From the NCBI GenBank assembly GCA_963932145.1, contig OZ010603.1:87246989-87310988 (forward strand): a stretch of 64,000 nucleotides of DNA. Direction: 5' to 3'. This document shows, piece after piece, positions 43,401 to 55,310 of this stretch (its first letter is position 1; the number at the start of each line of letters is the position of its first letter). This DNA comes from Acanthosepion lycidas (lineage: Eukaryota; Mollusca; Cephalopoda; Sepiida; Sepiidae). The translations under genes and the position numbers were made by a program. Under the pieces are notes generated by a model. It did not search any database, was not told the origin of the DNA, and saw only the letters and a program-made list of their open reading frames with translations.

Positions 43401-43690
43401 AGATCGTTGATGAAGCTCGTTGATGAAGATCGTTGATGAAGATCAGAAACAGTGTCCGACTCAGGATAGAATCTTAGAATACCTTCAGTGATCCATTCCA
43501 GGATTTCATTAGGATTATTAATAAGCATTGATAGAGTTTTTGCGATGGTTTTATGAATTGATGACAGATGACAAAATTTGGGTACATTGTCATTTCCTGG
43601 GGATTTCCATTTTAGGGATTTCGTTAGAGCTTGCCTAAAATTCTTTGTGGTTATATTTTCCCATTCTTGTAGAGGTTTATCCGGCATTCA
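40450..43690 (-). pseudogene. LINE remnant (R2/R4/NeSL-like reverse transcriptase), partly duplicated
   Basis: Reading the minus strand: WKSPGNDNVPKFC, NPNEILEWITEGIL (43600-43400); DDPKNYRPITCLPTTYKLIT (42870); DYRKAFDSVPHSWILKTLEM, LNIRQGIIQGDPLS (41930-41710); KLS.KEDNKLKGLLNTVKCF, DDIGLDFGLDKCAKVTFKK (41600-41450); and a C-terminal CRFYDK..DHLVAGCTALAPTEYK (40670-40560). These are reverse-transcriptase blocks and a late CCHC-like region of site-specific-type LINEs. The LKLFPKEDN..DIGMDFGLDKCAKVTFK block and part of the 3' flank occur a second time at 41980-42480, so part of the element is duplicated. Many stops and shifts. Clade assignment is by eye. Confidence 0.6.
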
Positions 43691-43784
43691 TTCTTCTTCA
43701 CGTTGGATCCATTCTACATTGTGATTATATTCCTTTTGGACTGCTTCACATATTCTCCCAAAATTTCTGTACCTTGTCAACAGA

Positions 43785-43970
43785 CATCCATTAAAACATG
43801 GCCCGTGGAACTAGAACAGTCTACCCCAGTGAGCGAAAGAAAGAGTTCAGTTCGACATTCCAACTACCCGAAGAAGGCCGGAGCGTACAATGGCAGAAAC
43901 GTTGTAATAAATGTGGCGACAAAGATGAGGACAATAGTCCTAATAATGTAAATAGTGTACATAATACCTC
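43785..43970 (+). mobile_element. Penelope-type module inserted in the LINE
   Basis: Begins ACATGGCCCGTGGAACTAGA, then CATTCCAACTACCCGAAGAAG, GGCCGGAGCGTACAATGGCA, GAAACGTTGTAATAAATG and GACAAAGATGAGGACAATAG. This is the 3' part of the module at 34240-34543, without the tRNA-like head. The core is altered (CCGAAGA). Confidence 0.6.
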
Positions 43971-44560
43971 ATCTCAGAAATATAGACAGATAGTGAACGG
44001 CCGAAATATACACAGATACAGAAAGGCCGAAACGTTGTAATAAATATGGCGACAAAGATGAGGACAATAGTCCGAATAATGTAAATAGTGTACATAATAC
44101 CTCATCTCAGAAATATAGACAGATACAAAAGGGCCGAAAGGTTGTAATAAATATGACAACAAAGATGAGAACAATAGTTCGAATAATATAAATAGTGTAC
44201 ATAATACCTCATCTCAGAAATATAGACAAATAATGAAAGGTCGAAACGTTGTAATAAATATGGTGAACAAAGATGAGGACAATAGTCCGAATAATGTAAA
44301 TAGTGTACATAATACATCATCTCAGAAATATAGACAGATACTGAAAGGCCGAAATGTTGTAATAAATATGGTGACAAAGATGAGGAGAATAGTCCGAATA
44401 ATGTAAATAGTGTACATAATACCTCATCTCAGAAATATAGACAGATACTGAAAGGTCGAAACGTTGTAATAAATACGGTGACAAAGATGAGGACAATAGT
44501 CCGAATAATGTAAATAGTGTACATAATACCTCATCTCAGAAATATAGACAGATATTTCTA
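43971..44560 (+). repeat. Tandem array of shortened Penelope-type modules, ~107-bp period
   Basis: AAAGG(C/T)CGAAACGTTG recurs at about 44022, 44129, 44236, 44344 and 44451, each followed by AATAAATATGG, GACAAAGATGAGGACAATAG, TCCGAATAATGTAAATAGTG and ACCTCATCTCAGAAATATAG. Stem II of the hammerhead-like core is reduced to a single GGCC, so these units should not fold as hammerheads. The repeated minus-strand frames here are by-products. Confidence 0.85.
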
Positions 44561-44960
44561 TTGTCATCTATTTATTATTTGATTGCTGGGTTATTGTATT
44601 CTGTTTTATATTTAGTTTTATCTAATCTATTTCTGTATTTGAGAATCTTTTGTTTCGCACGATGTCCCTGAAGACATTAGCAAGCATGTTTGGGTTGAGA
44701 TGGGGGTCTTATTCTATTTTCTCGCATATTTCTCCATATTTGGTATATCTGATCCGTAATGTTCTTTTGTGGATTTTCGAGTGTTGTGTAAAAGGATGTC
44801 TTCGCGAGTCCACTTCGTTCGCTTGCTTTTTATTAGTTGATTTGGCATTGAGTCGCTTGGCCCAAGGTTGGGAATAATCCGGATGTTTCTTCGCTGTTGT
44901 AAGAGTTTGTTCCAGTGACAGATTTTTCCACCACAGTCTAGTTCTTTTCTTTGGTAAACG
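44561..44960 (-). pseudogene. N-terminal part of the minus-strand LINE
   Basis: The minus strand contains, in mixed frames, TRWTREDILLHNT-like, TTLENPQKNITDQIYQIWRN and MRENRI followed by an NPNMLANVFRD-like block. This is the region upstream of the reverse transcriptase in R2/R4-like LINEs of molluscs as I recall them. It lies upstream of the RT blocks at 43.69 kb on the same strand, separated by the 43785-44560 insertion. The identification is tentative. Confidence 0.4.
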
Positions 44961-44982
44961 ACACTTGTTGACTCGGGCGACG

Positions 44983-45008
44983 TCCGATTATTATTATTAT
45001 TATTATAA

Positions 45009-45057
<49 letters not shown>

Positions 45058-45134
45058 GCCCTTCTTCGCCAACTTCTTGGCTACCTTCATCTTCTTCTAC
45101 ATCTTTTAATTTTCACTATTATTATTATTATTAT

Positions 45135-45184
<50 letters not shown>

Positions 45185-45246
45185 TTGTCCTTCTTCGCCG
45201 ACTTCTTTCTTGGCTACCTTCGACTTCTACGTCTCCTTTTTCTTCA

Positions 45247-45307
<61 letters not shown>

Positions 45308-45550
45308 GTCCTTCATCATCTTCTGCCTTGGCTATTTTAGTCTTCTTCTACATTTTCTTTTTTTTCCTCTCACTATTATTATTATTATTATTGTCCACCG
45401 CAGCCTTCTTCTTTGGCTACATTCGTCTTCTTCTACGTCTCCTTTTTTTCTCACTGTTATTATTATTAATAATACTTTCCTTCTTCGTCTCCTTCTTTCT
45501 TGTCTACCTTCGTATTCCCCTTCTACGTTTCCTTTATCTTCTCACTATTA
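44983..45550. repeat. Degenerate left flank of the 82-bp array
   Basis: Long (TTA)n runs (44985-45057, 45116-45135, 45248-45306) and a (GTA)n run (45134-45184) alternate with CCTTCTTCGCC.ACTTCTT and GGCTACCTTCG.CTTCTAC blocks. These are the same components as the 82-bp unit but with variable TTA lengths and more substitutions, as expected at the edge of an array. Confidence 0.85.
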
Positions 45551-48500
45551 TTATTATTATTACTATTATTATTATTATTGTCCTTCTTCACCGTCTTCTT
45601 CCTTGCCTATCTTCGTCTTCTTCTTCTACATCTCCTTTTTATTATCTCTATTATTATTATTGTACTTCTTCACCGTCTTCTTCCTTGCCTATCTTCGTCT
45701 TCTTCTTCTACATCTCCTTTTTATTATCTCTATTATTATTATTGTACTTCTTCACCGTCTTCTTCCTTGCCTATCTTCGTCTTCTTCTTCTACATCTCCT
45801 TTTTATTATCTCTATTATTATTATTGTACTTCTTCACCGTCTTCTTCCTTGCCTATCTTCGTCTTCTTCTTCTACATCTCCTTTTTATTATCTCTATTAT
45901 TATTATTGTACTTCTTCACCGTCTTCTTCCTTGCCTATCTTCGTCTTCTTCTTCTACATCTCCTTTTTATTATCTCTATTATTATTATTGTACTTCTTCA
46001 CCGTCTTCTTCCTTGCCTATCTTCGTCTTCTTCTTCTACATCTCCTTTTTATTATCTCTATTATTATTATTGTACTTCTTCACCGTCTTCTTCCTTGCCT
46101 ATCTTCGTCTTCTTCTTCTACATCTCCTTTTTATTATCTCTATTATTATTATTGTACTTCTTCACCGTCTTCTTCCTTGCCTATCTTCGTCTTCTTCTTC
46201 TACATCTCCTTTTTATTATCTCTATTATTATTATTGTACTTCTTCACCGTCTTCTTCCTTGCCTATCTTCGTCTTCTTCTTCTACATCTCCTTTTTATTA
46301 TCTCTATTATTATTATTGTACTTCTTCACCGTCTTCTTCCTTGCCTATCTTCGTCTTCTTCTTCTACATCTCCTTTTTATTATCTCTATTATTATTATTG
46401 TACTTCTTCACCGTCTTCTTCCTTGCCTATCTTCGTCTTCTTCTTCTACATCTCCTTTTTATTATCTCTATTATTATTATTGTACTTCTTCACCGTCTTC
46501 TTCCTTGCCTATCTTCGTCTTCTTCTTCTACATCTCCTTTTTATTATCTCTATTATTATTATTGTCCTTCTTCACCGTCTTCTTCCTTGCCTATCTTCGT
46601 CTTCTTCTTCTACATCTCCTTTTTATTATCTCTATTATTATTATTGTACTTCTTCACCGTCTTCTTCCTTGCCTATCTTCGTCTTCTTCTTCTACATCTC
46701 CTTTTTATTATCTCTATTATTATTATTGTCCTTCTTCACCGTCTTCTTCCTTGCCTATCTTCGTCTTCTTCTTCTACATCTCCTTTTTATTATCTCTATT
46801 ATTATTATTGTCCTTCTTCAGCATCTTTTTCCTTGCCTATCTTCGTCTTCTTCTTCTACATCTCCTTTTTATTATCTCTATTATTATTATTGTCCTTCTT
46901 CACCGTCTTCTTCCTTGCCTATCTTCGTCTTCTTCTTCTACATCTCCTTTTTATTATCTCTATTATTATTATTGTCCTTCTTCAGCATCTTTTTCCTTGC
47001 CTATCTTCGTCTTCTTCTTCTACATCTCCTTTTTATTATCTCTATTATTATTATTGTCCTTCTTCACCGTCTTCTTCCTTGCCTATCTTCGTCTTCTTCT
47101 TCTACATCTCCTTTTTATTATCTCTATTATTATTATTGTCCTTCTTCAGCATCTTCTTCCTTGCCTATCTTCGTCTTCTTCTTCTACATCTCCTTTTTAT
47201 TATCTCTATTATTATTATTGTCCTTCTTCACCGTCTTCTTCCTTGCCTATCTTCGTCTTCTTCTTCTACATCTCCTTTTTATTATCTCTATTATTATTAT
47301 TGTACTTCTTCACCGTCTTCTTCCTTGCCTATCTTCGTCTTCTTCTTCTACATCTCCTTTTTATTATCTCTATTATTATTATTGTACTTCTTCACCGTCT
47401 TCTTCCTTGCCTATCTTCGTCTTCTTCTTCTACATCTCCTTTTTATTATCTCTATTATTATTATTGTCCTTCTTCACCGTCTTCTTCCTTGCCTATCTTC
47501 GTCTTCTTCTTCTACATCTCCTTTTTATTATCTCTATTATTATTATTGTCCTTCTTCAGCATCTTTTTCCTTGCCTATCTTCGTCTTCTTCTTCTACATC
47601 TCCTTTTTATTATCTCTATTATTATTATTGTCCTTCTTCACCGTCTTCTTCCTTGCCTATCTTCGTCTTCTTCTTCTACATCTCCTTTTTATTATCTCTA
47701 TTATTATTATTGTCCTTCTTCACCGTCTTCTTCCTTGCCTATCTTCGTCTTCTTCTTCTACATCTCCTTTTTATTATCTCTATTATTATTATTGTCCTTC
47801 TTCACCGTCTTCTTCCTTGCCTATCTTCGTCTTCTTCTTCTACATCTCCTTTTTATTATCTCTATTATTATTATTGTCCTTCTTCACCGTCTTCTTCCTT
47901 GCCTATCTTCGTCTTCTTCTTCTACATCTCCTTTTTATTATCTCTATTATTATTATTGTCCTTCTTCACCGTCTTCTTCCTTGCCTATCTTCGTCTTCTT
48001 CTTCTACATCTCCTTTTTATTATCTCTATTATTATTATTGTCCTTCTTCACCGTCTTCTTCCTTGCCTATCTTCGTCTTCTTCTTCTACATCTCCTTTTT
48101 ATTATCTCTATTATTATTATTGTCCTTCTTCACCGTCTTCTTCCTTGCCTATCTTCGTCTTCTTCTTCTACATCTCCTTTTTATTATCTCTATTATTATT
48201 ATTGTCCTTCTTCACCGTCTTCTTCCTTGCCTATCTTCGTCTTCTTCTTCTACATCTCCTTTTTATTATCTCTATTATTATTATTGTCCTTCTTCACCGT
48301 CTTCTTCCTTGCCTATCTTCGTCTTCTTCTTCTACATCTCCTTTTTATTATCTCTATTATTATTATTGTCCTTCTTCACCGTCTTCTTCCTTGCCTATCT
48401 TCGTCTTCTTCTTCTACATCTCCTTTTTATTATCTCTATTATTATTATTGTCCTTCTTCACCGTCTTCTTCCTTGCCTATCTTCGTCTTCTTCTTCTACA

Positions 48501-51500
48501 TCTCCTTTTTATTATCTCTATTATTATTATTGTCCTTCTTCACCGTCTTCTTCCTTGCCTATCTTCGTCTTCTTCTTCTACATCTCCTTTTTATTATCTC
48601 TATTATTATTATTGTCCTTCTTCACCGTCTTCTTCCTTGCCTATCTTCGTCTTCTTCTTCTACATCTCCTTTTTATTATCTCTATTATTATTATTGTCCT
48701 TCTTCACCGTCTTCTTCCTTGCCTATCTTCGTCTTCTTCTTCTACATCTTCTTTTTCATTATCTCTATTATTATTATTGTCCTTCTTCACCGTCTTCTTC
48801 CTTGCCTATCTTCGTCTTCTTCTTCTACATCTCCTTTTCATTATCTCTATTATTATTATTGTCCTTCTTCACCGTCTTCTTCCTTGCCTATCTTCGTCTT
48901 CTTCTTCTACATCTCCTTTTCATTATCTCTATTATTATTATTGTCCTTCTTCAGCATCTTTTTCCTTGCCTATCTTCGTCTTCTTCTTCTACATCTCCTT
49001 TTTATTATCTCTATTATTATTATTGTCATTCTTCACCGTCTTCTTCCTTGCCTATCTTCGTCTTCTTCTTCTACATCTCCTTTTTATTATCTCTATTATT
49101 ATTATTGTCCTTCTTCACCGTCTTCTTCCTTGCCTATCTTCGTCTTCTTCTTCTACATCTCCTTTTTATTATCTCTATTATTATTATTGTCCTTCTTCAG
49201 CATCTTCTTCCTTGCCTATCTTCGTCTTCTTCTTCTACATCTCCTTTTTATTATCTCTATTATTATTATTGTCCTTCTTCACCGTCTTCTTCCTTGCCTA
49301 TCTTCGTCTTCTTCTTCTACATCTCCTTTTCATTATCTCTATTATTATTATTGTCCTTCTTCACCGTCTTCTTCCTTGCCTATCTTCGTCTTCTTCTTCT
49401 ACATCTCCTTTTCATTATCTCTATTATTATTATTGTCCTTCTTCAGCATCTTTTTCCTTGCCTATCTTCGTCTTCTTCTTCTACATCTCCTTTTTATTAT
49501 CTCTATTATTATTATTGTCCTTCTTCACCGTCTTCTTCCTTGCCTATCTTCGTCTTCTTCTTCTACATCTCCTTTTTATTATCTCTATTATTATTATTGT
49601 CCTTCTTCACCGTCTTCTTCCTTGCCTATCTTCGTCTTCTTCTTCTACATCTCCTTTTTATTATCTCTATTATTATTATTGTCCTTCTTCAGCATCTTCT
49701 TCCTTGCCTATCTTCGTCTTCTTCTTCTACATCTCCTTTTTATTATCTCTATTATTATTATTGTACTTCTTCACCGTCTTCTTCCTTGCCTATCTTCGTC
49801 TTCTTCTTCTACATCTCCTTTTTATTATCTCTATTATTATTATTGTATTTCTTCAGCATCTTCTTCCTTGCCTATCTTCGTCTTCTTCTTCTACATCTCC
49901 TTTTTATTATCTCTATTATTATTATTGTCCTTCTTCAGCATCTTCTTCCTTGCCTATCTTCGTCTTCTTCTTCTACATCTCCTTTTTATTATCTCTATTA
50001 TTATTATTGTCCTTCTTCACCGTCTTCTTCCTTGCCTATCTTCGTCTTCTTCTTCTACATCTCCTTTTTATTATCTCTATTATTATTATTGTACTTCTTC
50101 ACCGTCTTCTTCCTTGCCTATCTTCGTCTTCTTCTTCTACATCTCCTTTTTATTATCTCTATTATTATTATTGTCCTTCTTCACCGTCTTCTTCCTTGCC
50201 TATCTTCGTCTTCTTCTTCTACATCTCCTTTTTATTATCTCTATTATTATTATTGTCCTTCTTCACCGTCTTCTTCCTTGCCTATCTTCGTCTTCTTCTT
50301 CTACATCTCCTTTTTATTATCTCTATTATTATTATTGTCCTTCTTCACCGTCTTCTTCCTTGCCTATCTTCGTCTTCTTCTTCTACATCTCCTTTTTATT
50401 ATCTCTATTATTATTATTGTCCTTCTTCACCGTCTTCTTTCTTGCCTATCTTCGTCTTCTTCTTCTACATCTCCTTTTTATTATCTCTATTATTATTATT
50501 GTCCTTCTTCAGCATCTTCTTCCTTGCCTATCTTCGTCTTCTTCTTCTACATCTCCTTTTTATTATCTCTATTATTATTATTGTCCTTCTTCAGCATCTT
50601 CTTCCTTGCCTATCTTCGTCTTCTTCTTCTACATCTCCTTTTTATTATCTCTATTATTATTATTGTACTTCTTCACCGTCTTCTTCCTTGCCTATCTTCG
50701 TCTTCTTCTTCTACATCTCCTTTTTATTATCTCTATTATTATTATTGTCCTTCTTCACCGTCTTCTTCCTTGCCTATCTTCGTCTTCTTCTTCTACATCT
50801 CCTTTTTATTATCTCTATTATTATTATTGTCCTTCTTCAGCATCTTCTTCCTTGCCTATCTTCGTCTTCTTCTTCTACATCTCCTTTTTATTATCTCTAT
50901 TATTATTATTGTCCTTCTTCAGCATCTTCTTCCTTGCCTATCTTCGTCTTCTTCTTCTACATCTCCTTTTTATTATCTCTATTATTATTATTGTCCTTCT
51001 TCACCGTCTTCTTCCTTGCCTATCTTCGTCTTCTTCTTCTACATCTCCTTTTTATTATCTCTATTATTATTATTGTCCTTCTTCACCGTCTTCTTCCTTG
51101 CCTATCTTCGTCTTCTTCTTCTACATCTTCTTTTTATTATCTCTATTATTATTATTGTCCTTCTTCACCGTCTTCTTCCTTGCCTATCTTCGTCTTCTTC
51201 TTCTACATCTCCTTTTCATTATCTCTATTATTATTATTGTCCTTCTTCACCGTCTTCTTCCTTGCCTATCTTCGTCTTCTTCTTCTACATCTCCTTTTCA
51301 TTATCTCTATTATTATTATTGTCCTTCTTCACCGTCTTCTTCCTTGCCTATCTTCGTCTTCTTCTTCTACATCTCCTTTTCATTATCTCTATTATTATTA
51401 TTGTCCTTCTTCACCGTCTTCTTCCTTGCCTATCTTCGTCTTCTTCTTCTACATCTCCTTTTCATTATCTCTATTATTATTATTGTCCTTCTTCACCGTC

Positions 51501-52500
51501 TTCTTCCTTGCCTATCTTCGTCTTCTTCTTCTACATCTCCTTTTCATTATCTCTATTATTATTATTGTCCTTCTTCACCGTCTTCTTCCTTGCCTATCTT
51601 CGTCTTCTTCTTCTACATCTCCTTTTTATTATCTCTATTATTATTATTGTCCTTCTTCACCGTCTTCTTCCTTGCCTATCTTCGTCTTCTTCTTCTACAT
51701 CTCCTTTTTATTATCTCTATTATTATTATTGTCCTTCTTCACCGTCTTCTTCCTTGCCTATCTTCGTCTTCTTCTTCTACATCTCCTTTTCATTATCTCT
51801 ATTATTATTATTGTCCTTCTTCACCGTCTTCTTCCTTGCCTATCTTCGTCTTCTTCTTCTACATCTCCTTTTTATTATCTTTATTATTATTATTGTCCTT
51901 CTTCACCGTCTTCTTCCTTGCCTATCTTCGTCTTCTTCTTCTACATCTCCTTTTTATTATCTCTATTATTATTATTGTCCTTCTTCACCGTCTTCTTCCT
52001 TGCCTATCTTCGTCTTCTTCTTCTACATCTCCTTTTCATTATCTCTATTATTATTATTGTCCTTCTTCACCGTCTTCTTCCTTGCCTATCTTCGTCTTCT
52101 TCTTCTACATCTCCTTTTCATTATCTCTATTATTATTATTGTCCTTCTTCACCGTCTTCTTCCTTGCCTATCTTCGTCTTCTTCTTCTACATCTCCTTTT
52201 TATTATCTCTATTATTATTATTGTACTTCTTCACCGTCTTCTTCCTTGCCTATCTTCATCTTCTTCTTCTACATCTCCTTTTTATTATCTCTATTATTAT
52301 TATTGTCCTTCTTCACCGTCTTCTTCCTTGCCTATCTTCGTCTTCTTCTTCTACATCTCCTTTTTATTATCTCTATTATTATTATTGTCCTTCTTCACCG
52401 TCTTCTTCCTTGCCTATCTTCGTCTTCTTCTTCTACATCTCCTTTTCATTATCTCTATTATTATTATTGTCCTTCTTCAGCATCTTTTTCCTTGCCTACT
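45551..52500. repeat. Large tandem array, about 85 units of 82 bp
   Basis: The unit is TTCACCGTCTTCTTCCTTGC, CTATCTTCGTCTTCTTCTTC, TACATCTCCTTTTTATTATC, TCTATTATTATTATTGTCC(T). CACCGTC recurs every 82 bp from 45589 to about 52397, and the last unit carries CAGCATC. The main variants are GTAC/GTCC, CACCGTC/CAGCATC and TTTTTATTA/TTTTCATTA. The first ~11 units are nearly identical. Because 82 is not a multiple of three and the unit has no stop in any plus frame, all three plus frames stay open for 2441-2544 codons. The unit cycles through three unrelated low-complexity readings, and there is no codon logic, so this is satellite DNA and not a protein gene. Confidence 0.97.
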
Positions 52501-52531
52501 TTGGTCCTATTCTTCTACATTTTTTCTTCTC

Positions 52532-52567
<36 letters not shown>

Positions 52568-52570
52568 ATG

Positions 52571-52612
<42 letters not shown>

Positions 52613-52676
52613 GTTGTTGTCCTACTTCGCAGGCTTCTTCCTTGCCTACCTTCGACTTCTATGTCTCTTTTTTCTT

Positions 52677-52735
<59 letters not shown>

Positions 52736-52840
52736 CCTTCTTCGCCGTCTTCTTCTTCGCTACCTTCGTCTTCTCCTTCTACATGTTCTTTTTCTTCTCT
52801 CTTATATTGCAATAACAATTATTAATATGAATGATGGTTT
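52501..52840. repeat. Degenerate right flank of the 82-bp array
   Basis: (TTA)n runs at about 52529-52605 and 52680-52733 with two diverged units between and after them (CTTCTTCCTTGCCTACCTTC; CGTCTTCTTCTTCGCTACC). Mirrors the left flank. Confidence 0.85.
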
Positions 52841-53109
52841 TTAATTAAAGTGCGGACAAAGGAAATGAACAACTTTTACCATTTCACTGAAACGGGCGTT
52901 AAACACTTCTAACTTCCCCTCTTTTTTATAATTTTTTCGTTGAAACCAAGTAGCGTTTCCGATGTATTCTAACTTAACTTTCTTTCGTTTTTTCTTTCTT
53001 TTTTCCTTCTTTCTTCCTTTCTTTTTCACTGAAACCAAATAGCGTCCTCTTTTGTCTATCCACCCGATCAAAACTGAATAGTTCATTATCTATTAAGTAG
53101 GGACAAGCA
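52841..53109. other. T/C-rich spacer with a short duplication
   Basis: A block TTCACTGAAAC..AAGTAGCGT occurs twice (about 52885-52955 and 53026-53046) around TTTC-rich sequence. No gene. Confidence 0.5.
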
Positions 53110-53110
53110 C

Positions 53111-53150
<40 letters not shown>

Positions 53151-53215
53151 GCAATAATAATAATAATAATAATGATAATAATAATAATAATACCAATAAT
53201 AATAATAATAATAAA
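53110..53215. repeat. (AAT)n tract, opposite in orientation to the (TTA)n tracts
   Basis: About 105 bp of mainly AAT repeats with a few interruptions. It is the complement of the (TTA)n runs 400 bp to the left. Confidence 0.95.
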
Positions 53216-54000
53216 TTCACCATTGTGTTCATGAATATCTTCCTGTTTTTTGTTTTTTTTATTTTTATTTATATTATTTTCAAAAATGTTATTTTCATTT
53301 TCATCAGTTCTTTCAAAAATGTTGCATTCTTTTGTTTCCATTTTTTTTTTCTTCAAAACATTTACGATGCATTATTCCCAATTTAGTCACTGACCTATTC
53401 CGTCCAAAACCTGTTATTGTTCTGGTCAAATAAAATCTATTATCACTTTACAATGGAAACACATTATTTCATTTTTTTCTTTTAGCTTTCAATTTAACAT
53501 CCTAATTGTTCTCCACCTTTTTCTCTTAGTAATTTCCAAAAATAAACATAATTGCTTTCACTTTTACAATCATTTGTTTCAATTCAACTTCTTTTTTTTT
53601 TCGTTTTCTTTGTAATTTTTATTTTTTTTTTTATTTTAATCTTTTTTTTTTTTTTAAGCTGTCGTTTTATTCTTATCCAGAAATCCGCACTTTCTACGGA
53701 TTTGTGGCTAAGAATAAAGCCATACCGGATTTTTTTTGTCGGAATGTTGCAAGAGAATTGATATAAATGAAATTGTTTCTCAAACATTTTTTGCAAGTGA
53801 TAATTTTCTTTTATTTGAAAAATAATTAGCGCTGTTTTTTTATTATCTTTGAAAAATACTTCAGACAAAATATATGTATTATCTTAATTGCTATACTTTT
53901 CTAACTCTGCCTCTCACATCATATCTGTCTCTCTTTTTCTATTTTAAAACTTTTATCTAAGCTTAAATTAATATTTTTAGATATCTTGTTCTTTTTCAAA
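53216..54000. other. T-rich DNA, nothing recognised
   Basis: Poly-T and TTTC-rich stretches. Open frames here are compositional. Confidence 0.4.
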
Positions 54001-54002
54001 CT

Positions 54003-54011
54003 GATATATAT

Positions 54012-54099
<88 letters not shown>
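54003..54099. repeat. (AT)n tract
   Basis: Nearly 100 bp of alternating AT with one small interruption. Confidence 0.95.
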
Positions 54100-54101
<2 letters not shown>

Positions 54102-54371
54102 GGAGTATGTATGATTATACAGGGGTATGCGAAAATAGTTATATAGCAATCAAAAGTAAAACATGTGCACAAAAGGTATTGTATAGATTATACAAAAAAA
54201 TTAATAATAACTTGTCAAGGCTAAATATATCAATAGATAGAATGTTCAAAAGTTTTTTCCCTTGTAATTTGAATATTCATTTTACATTCAAAACCTTTAT
54301 TATTATTATTATTATTTATTATAAATGTATTATAATATGGTAATGCTGGTGTAGTACTCTATACATACTTG

Positions 54372-54373
<2 letters not shown>

Positions 54374-54438
<65 letters not shown>
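54374..54438. repeat. (AT)n tract
   Basis: About 65 bp of alternating AT bordering the LINE tail on the right. The 54100-54373 stretch before it holds no recognised feature apart from a short (TTA)n run at 54296-54315. Confidence 0.95.
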
Positions 54439-54439
<1 letters not shown>

Positions 54440-54440
<1 letters not shown>

Positions 54441-54790
54441 GGTGTCCTCCCGTTGGTTTCGACGTATGAGGACCTGACAGTTTATTGATTCAGTTATGAA
54501 AGTTCGTGCGATAATCTTAAGTGGCTCTTTAAGACCCGCTAGTGCTTTACAAAGGAGGCCATATATGGAGCAAGTGTGAGGATTGTGACATGAGAGCACC
54601 GTTAGATTGGCTGAGCTTTTAGATCTTGCTCTCGCTTCTTGAAGATAATTCAGACGAGGAGATTGAAAATTGCTGAGTCCACTAAAACACGTTGATCTCC
54701 ATTCTACCCGCTCCAAATCTAAGCGCACAAGGCTGTTATGTGGTATACTGACTGCTGACAATTTGCTTTTCAGCTTGTCTTTGTATCTTA

Positions 54791-54800
<10 letters not shown>
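54440..54800 (-). pseudogene. LINE C-terminal tail (second type)
   Basis: One open minus-strand frame: LRYKDKLKSKLSAVSIPHNS, LVRLDLERVEWRSTCFSGLS, NFQSPRLNYLQEARARSKSS, then CHNPHTCSIYGLLCKALAGL. This is the same tail architecture as at 38130-38650 (RYKDxLKxxL, ERxxWRS, then a finger-like C..C..L..H region), but a different subfamily. The zinc finger has lost residues. It begins and ends in (AT)n, so only the tail is present. The open frame extends artificially into AT repeats on both sides. Confidence 0.65.
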
Positions 54801-54825
<25 letters not shown>

Positions 54826-54840
54826 ATATATATATATGGG
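54793..54840. repeat. (AT)n tract
   Basis: About 40 bp of alternating AT with one TTTG interruption. Confidence 0.9.
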
Positions 54841-55310
54841 GGGGTATACCTTATATATACAGTACAGTGTATATGTGTGTGCGTGTATGTGTCCAAGCTA
54901 TTGCAGTTTTTGTGTATATTATTTACTAGTGAGCTAGCCCAAATGACTTGACTCACTTTATAGTCCACCGGTAGAAAGTTAATCAATCAGAAGACGTAGA
55001 ATATTCAATCCGTCGTGTATAAAGGCGGCCATTTTGTTTACTCTGTCCGTATGTCCAGTGCCAGCTTGTCAGGCGAAGAGGAACGGAAGGAAGAACTATT
55101 GAACTACGCTCTGCTACTTTACCGGGATATCTACTGCTAACCTGAACTACACTTCTATACTCAAAGAGGACCGTCATCATGAACAATGCAAGTAACTGAT
55201 CCGCTCTTACTGGTCCGATTTCAGTGATTCGTAACTCATTCAAAAGCACTACAAAAGTTAAACACAGGGAACGATATTCGTTGAGCTCAGATTCAGTGTT
55301 GCCAGATTAT
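54841..55310. other. Mixed-composition segment, function unknown
   Basis: Less AT-rich than its surroundings (for example GTATAAAGGCGGCCATTTTG at about 55015, which resembles a TATA-like element beside a YY1-like GCGGCCATTTTG). No open frame with recognisable motifs. It could be a promoter of an element or unrelated. Confidence 0.3.

Noticed and set aside
44965-52844. Three overlapping plus-strand open frames of 2441-2544 codons
   Set aside because: They are produced by an 82-bp stop-free repeat. The three frames are permutations of the same three low-complexity readings, so they are not protein genes.
54440-54520. Possible hammerhead around ACCTGACAG..TATGAAAG
   Set aside because: The core is not CUGANGA and the region is explained by the LINE tail on the opposite strand.
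54986-55249. 88-codon minus-strand frame as a gene
   Set aside because: No motif, no conserved context, and the composition matches a chance frame in less AT-rich DNA.
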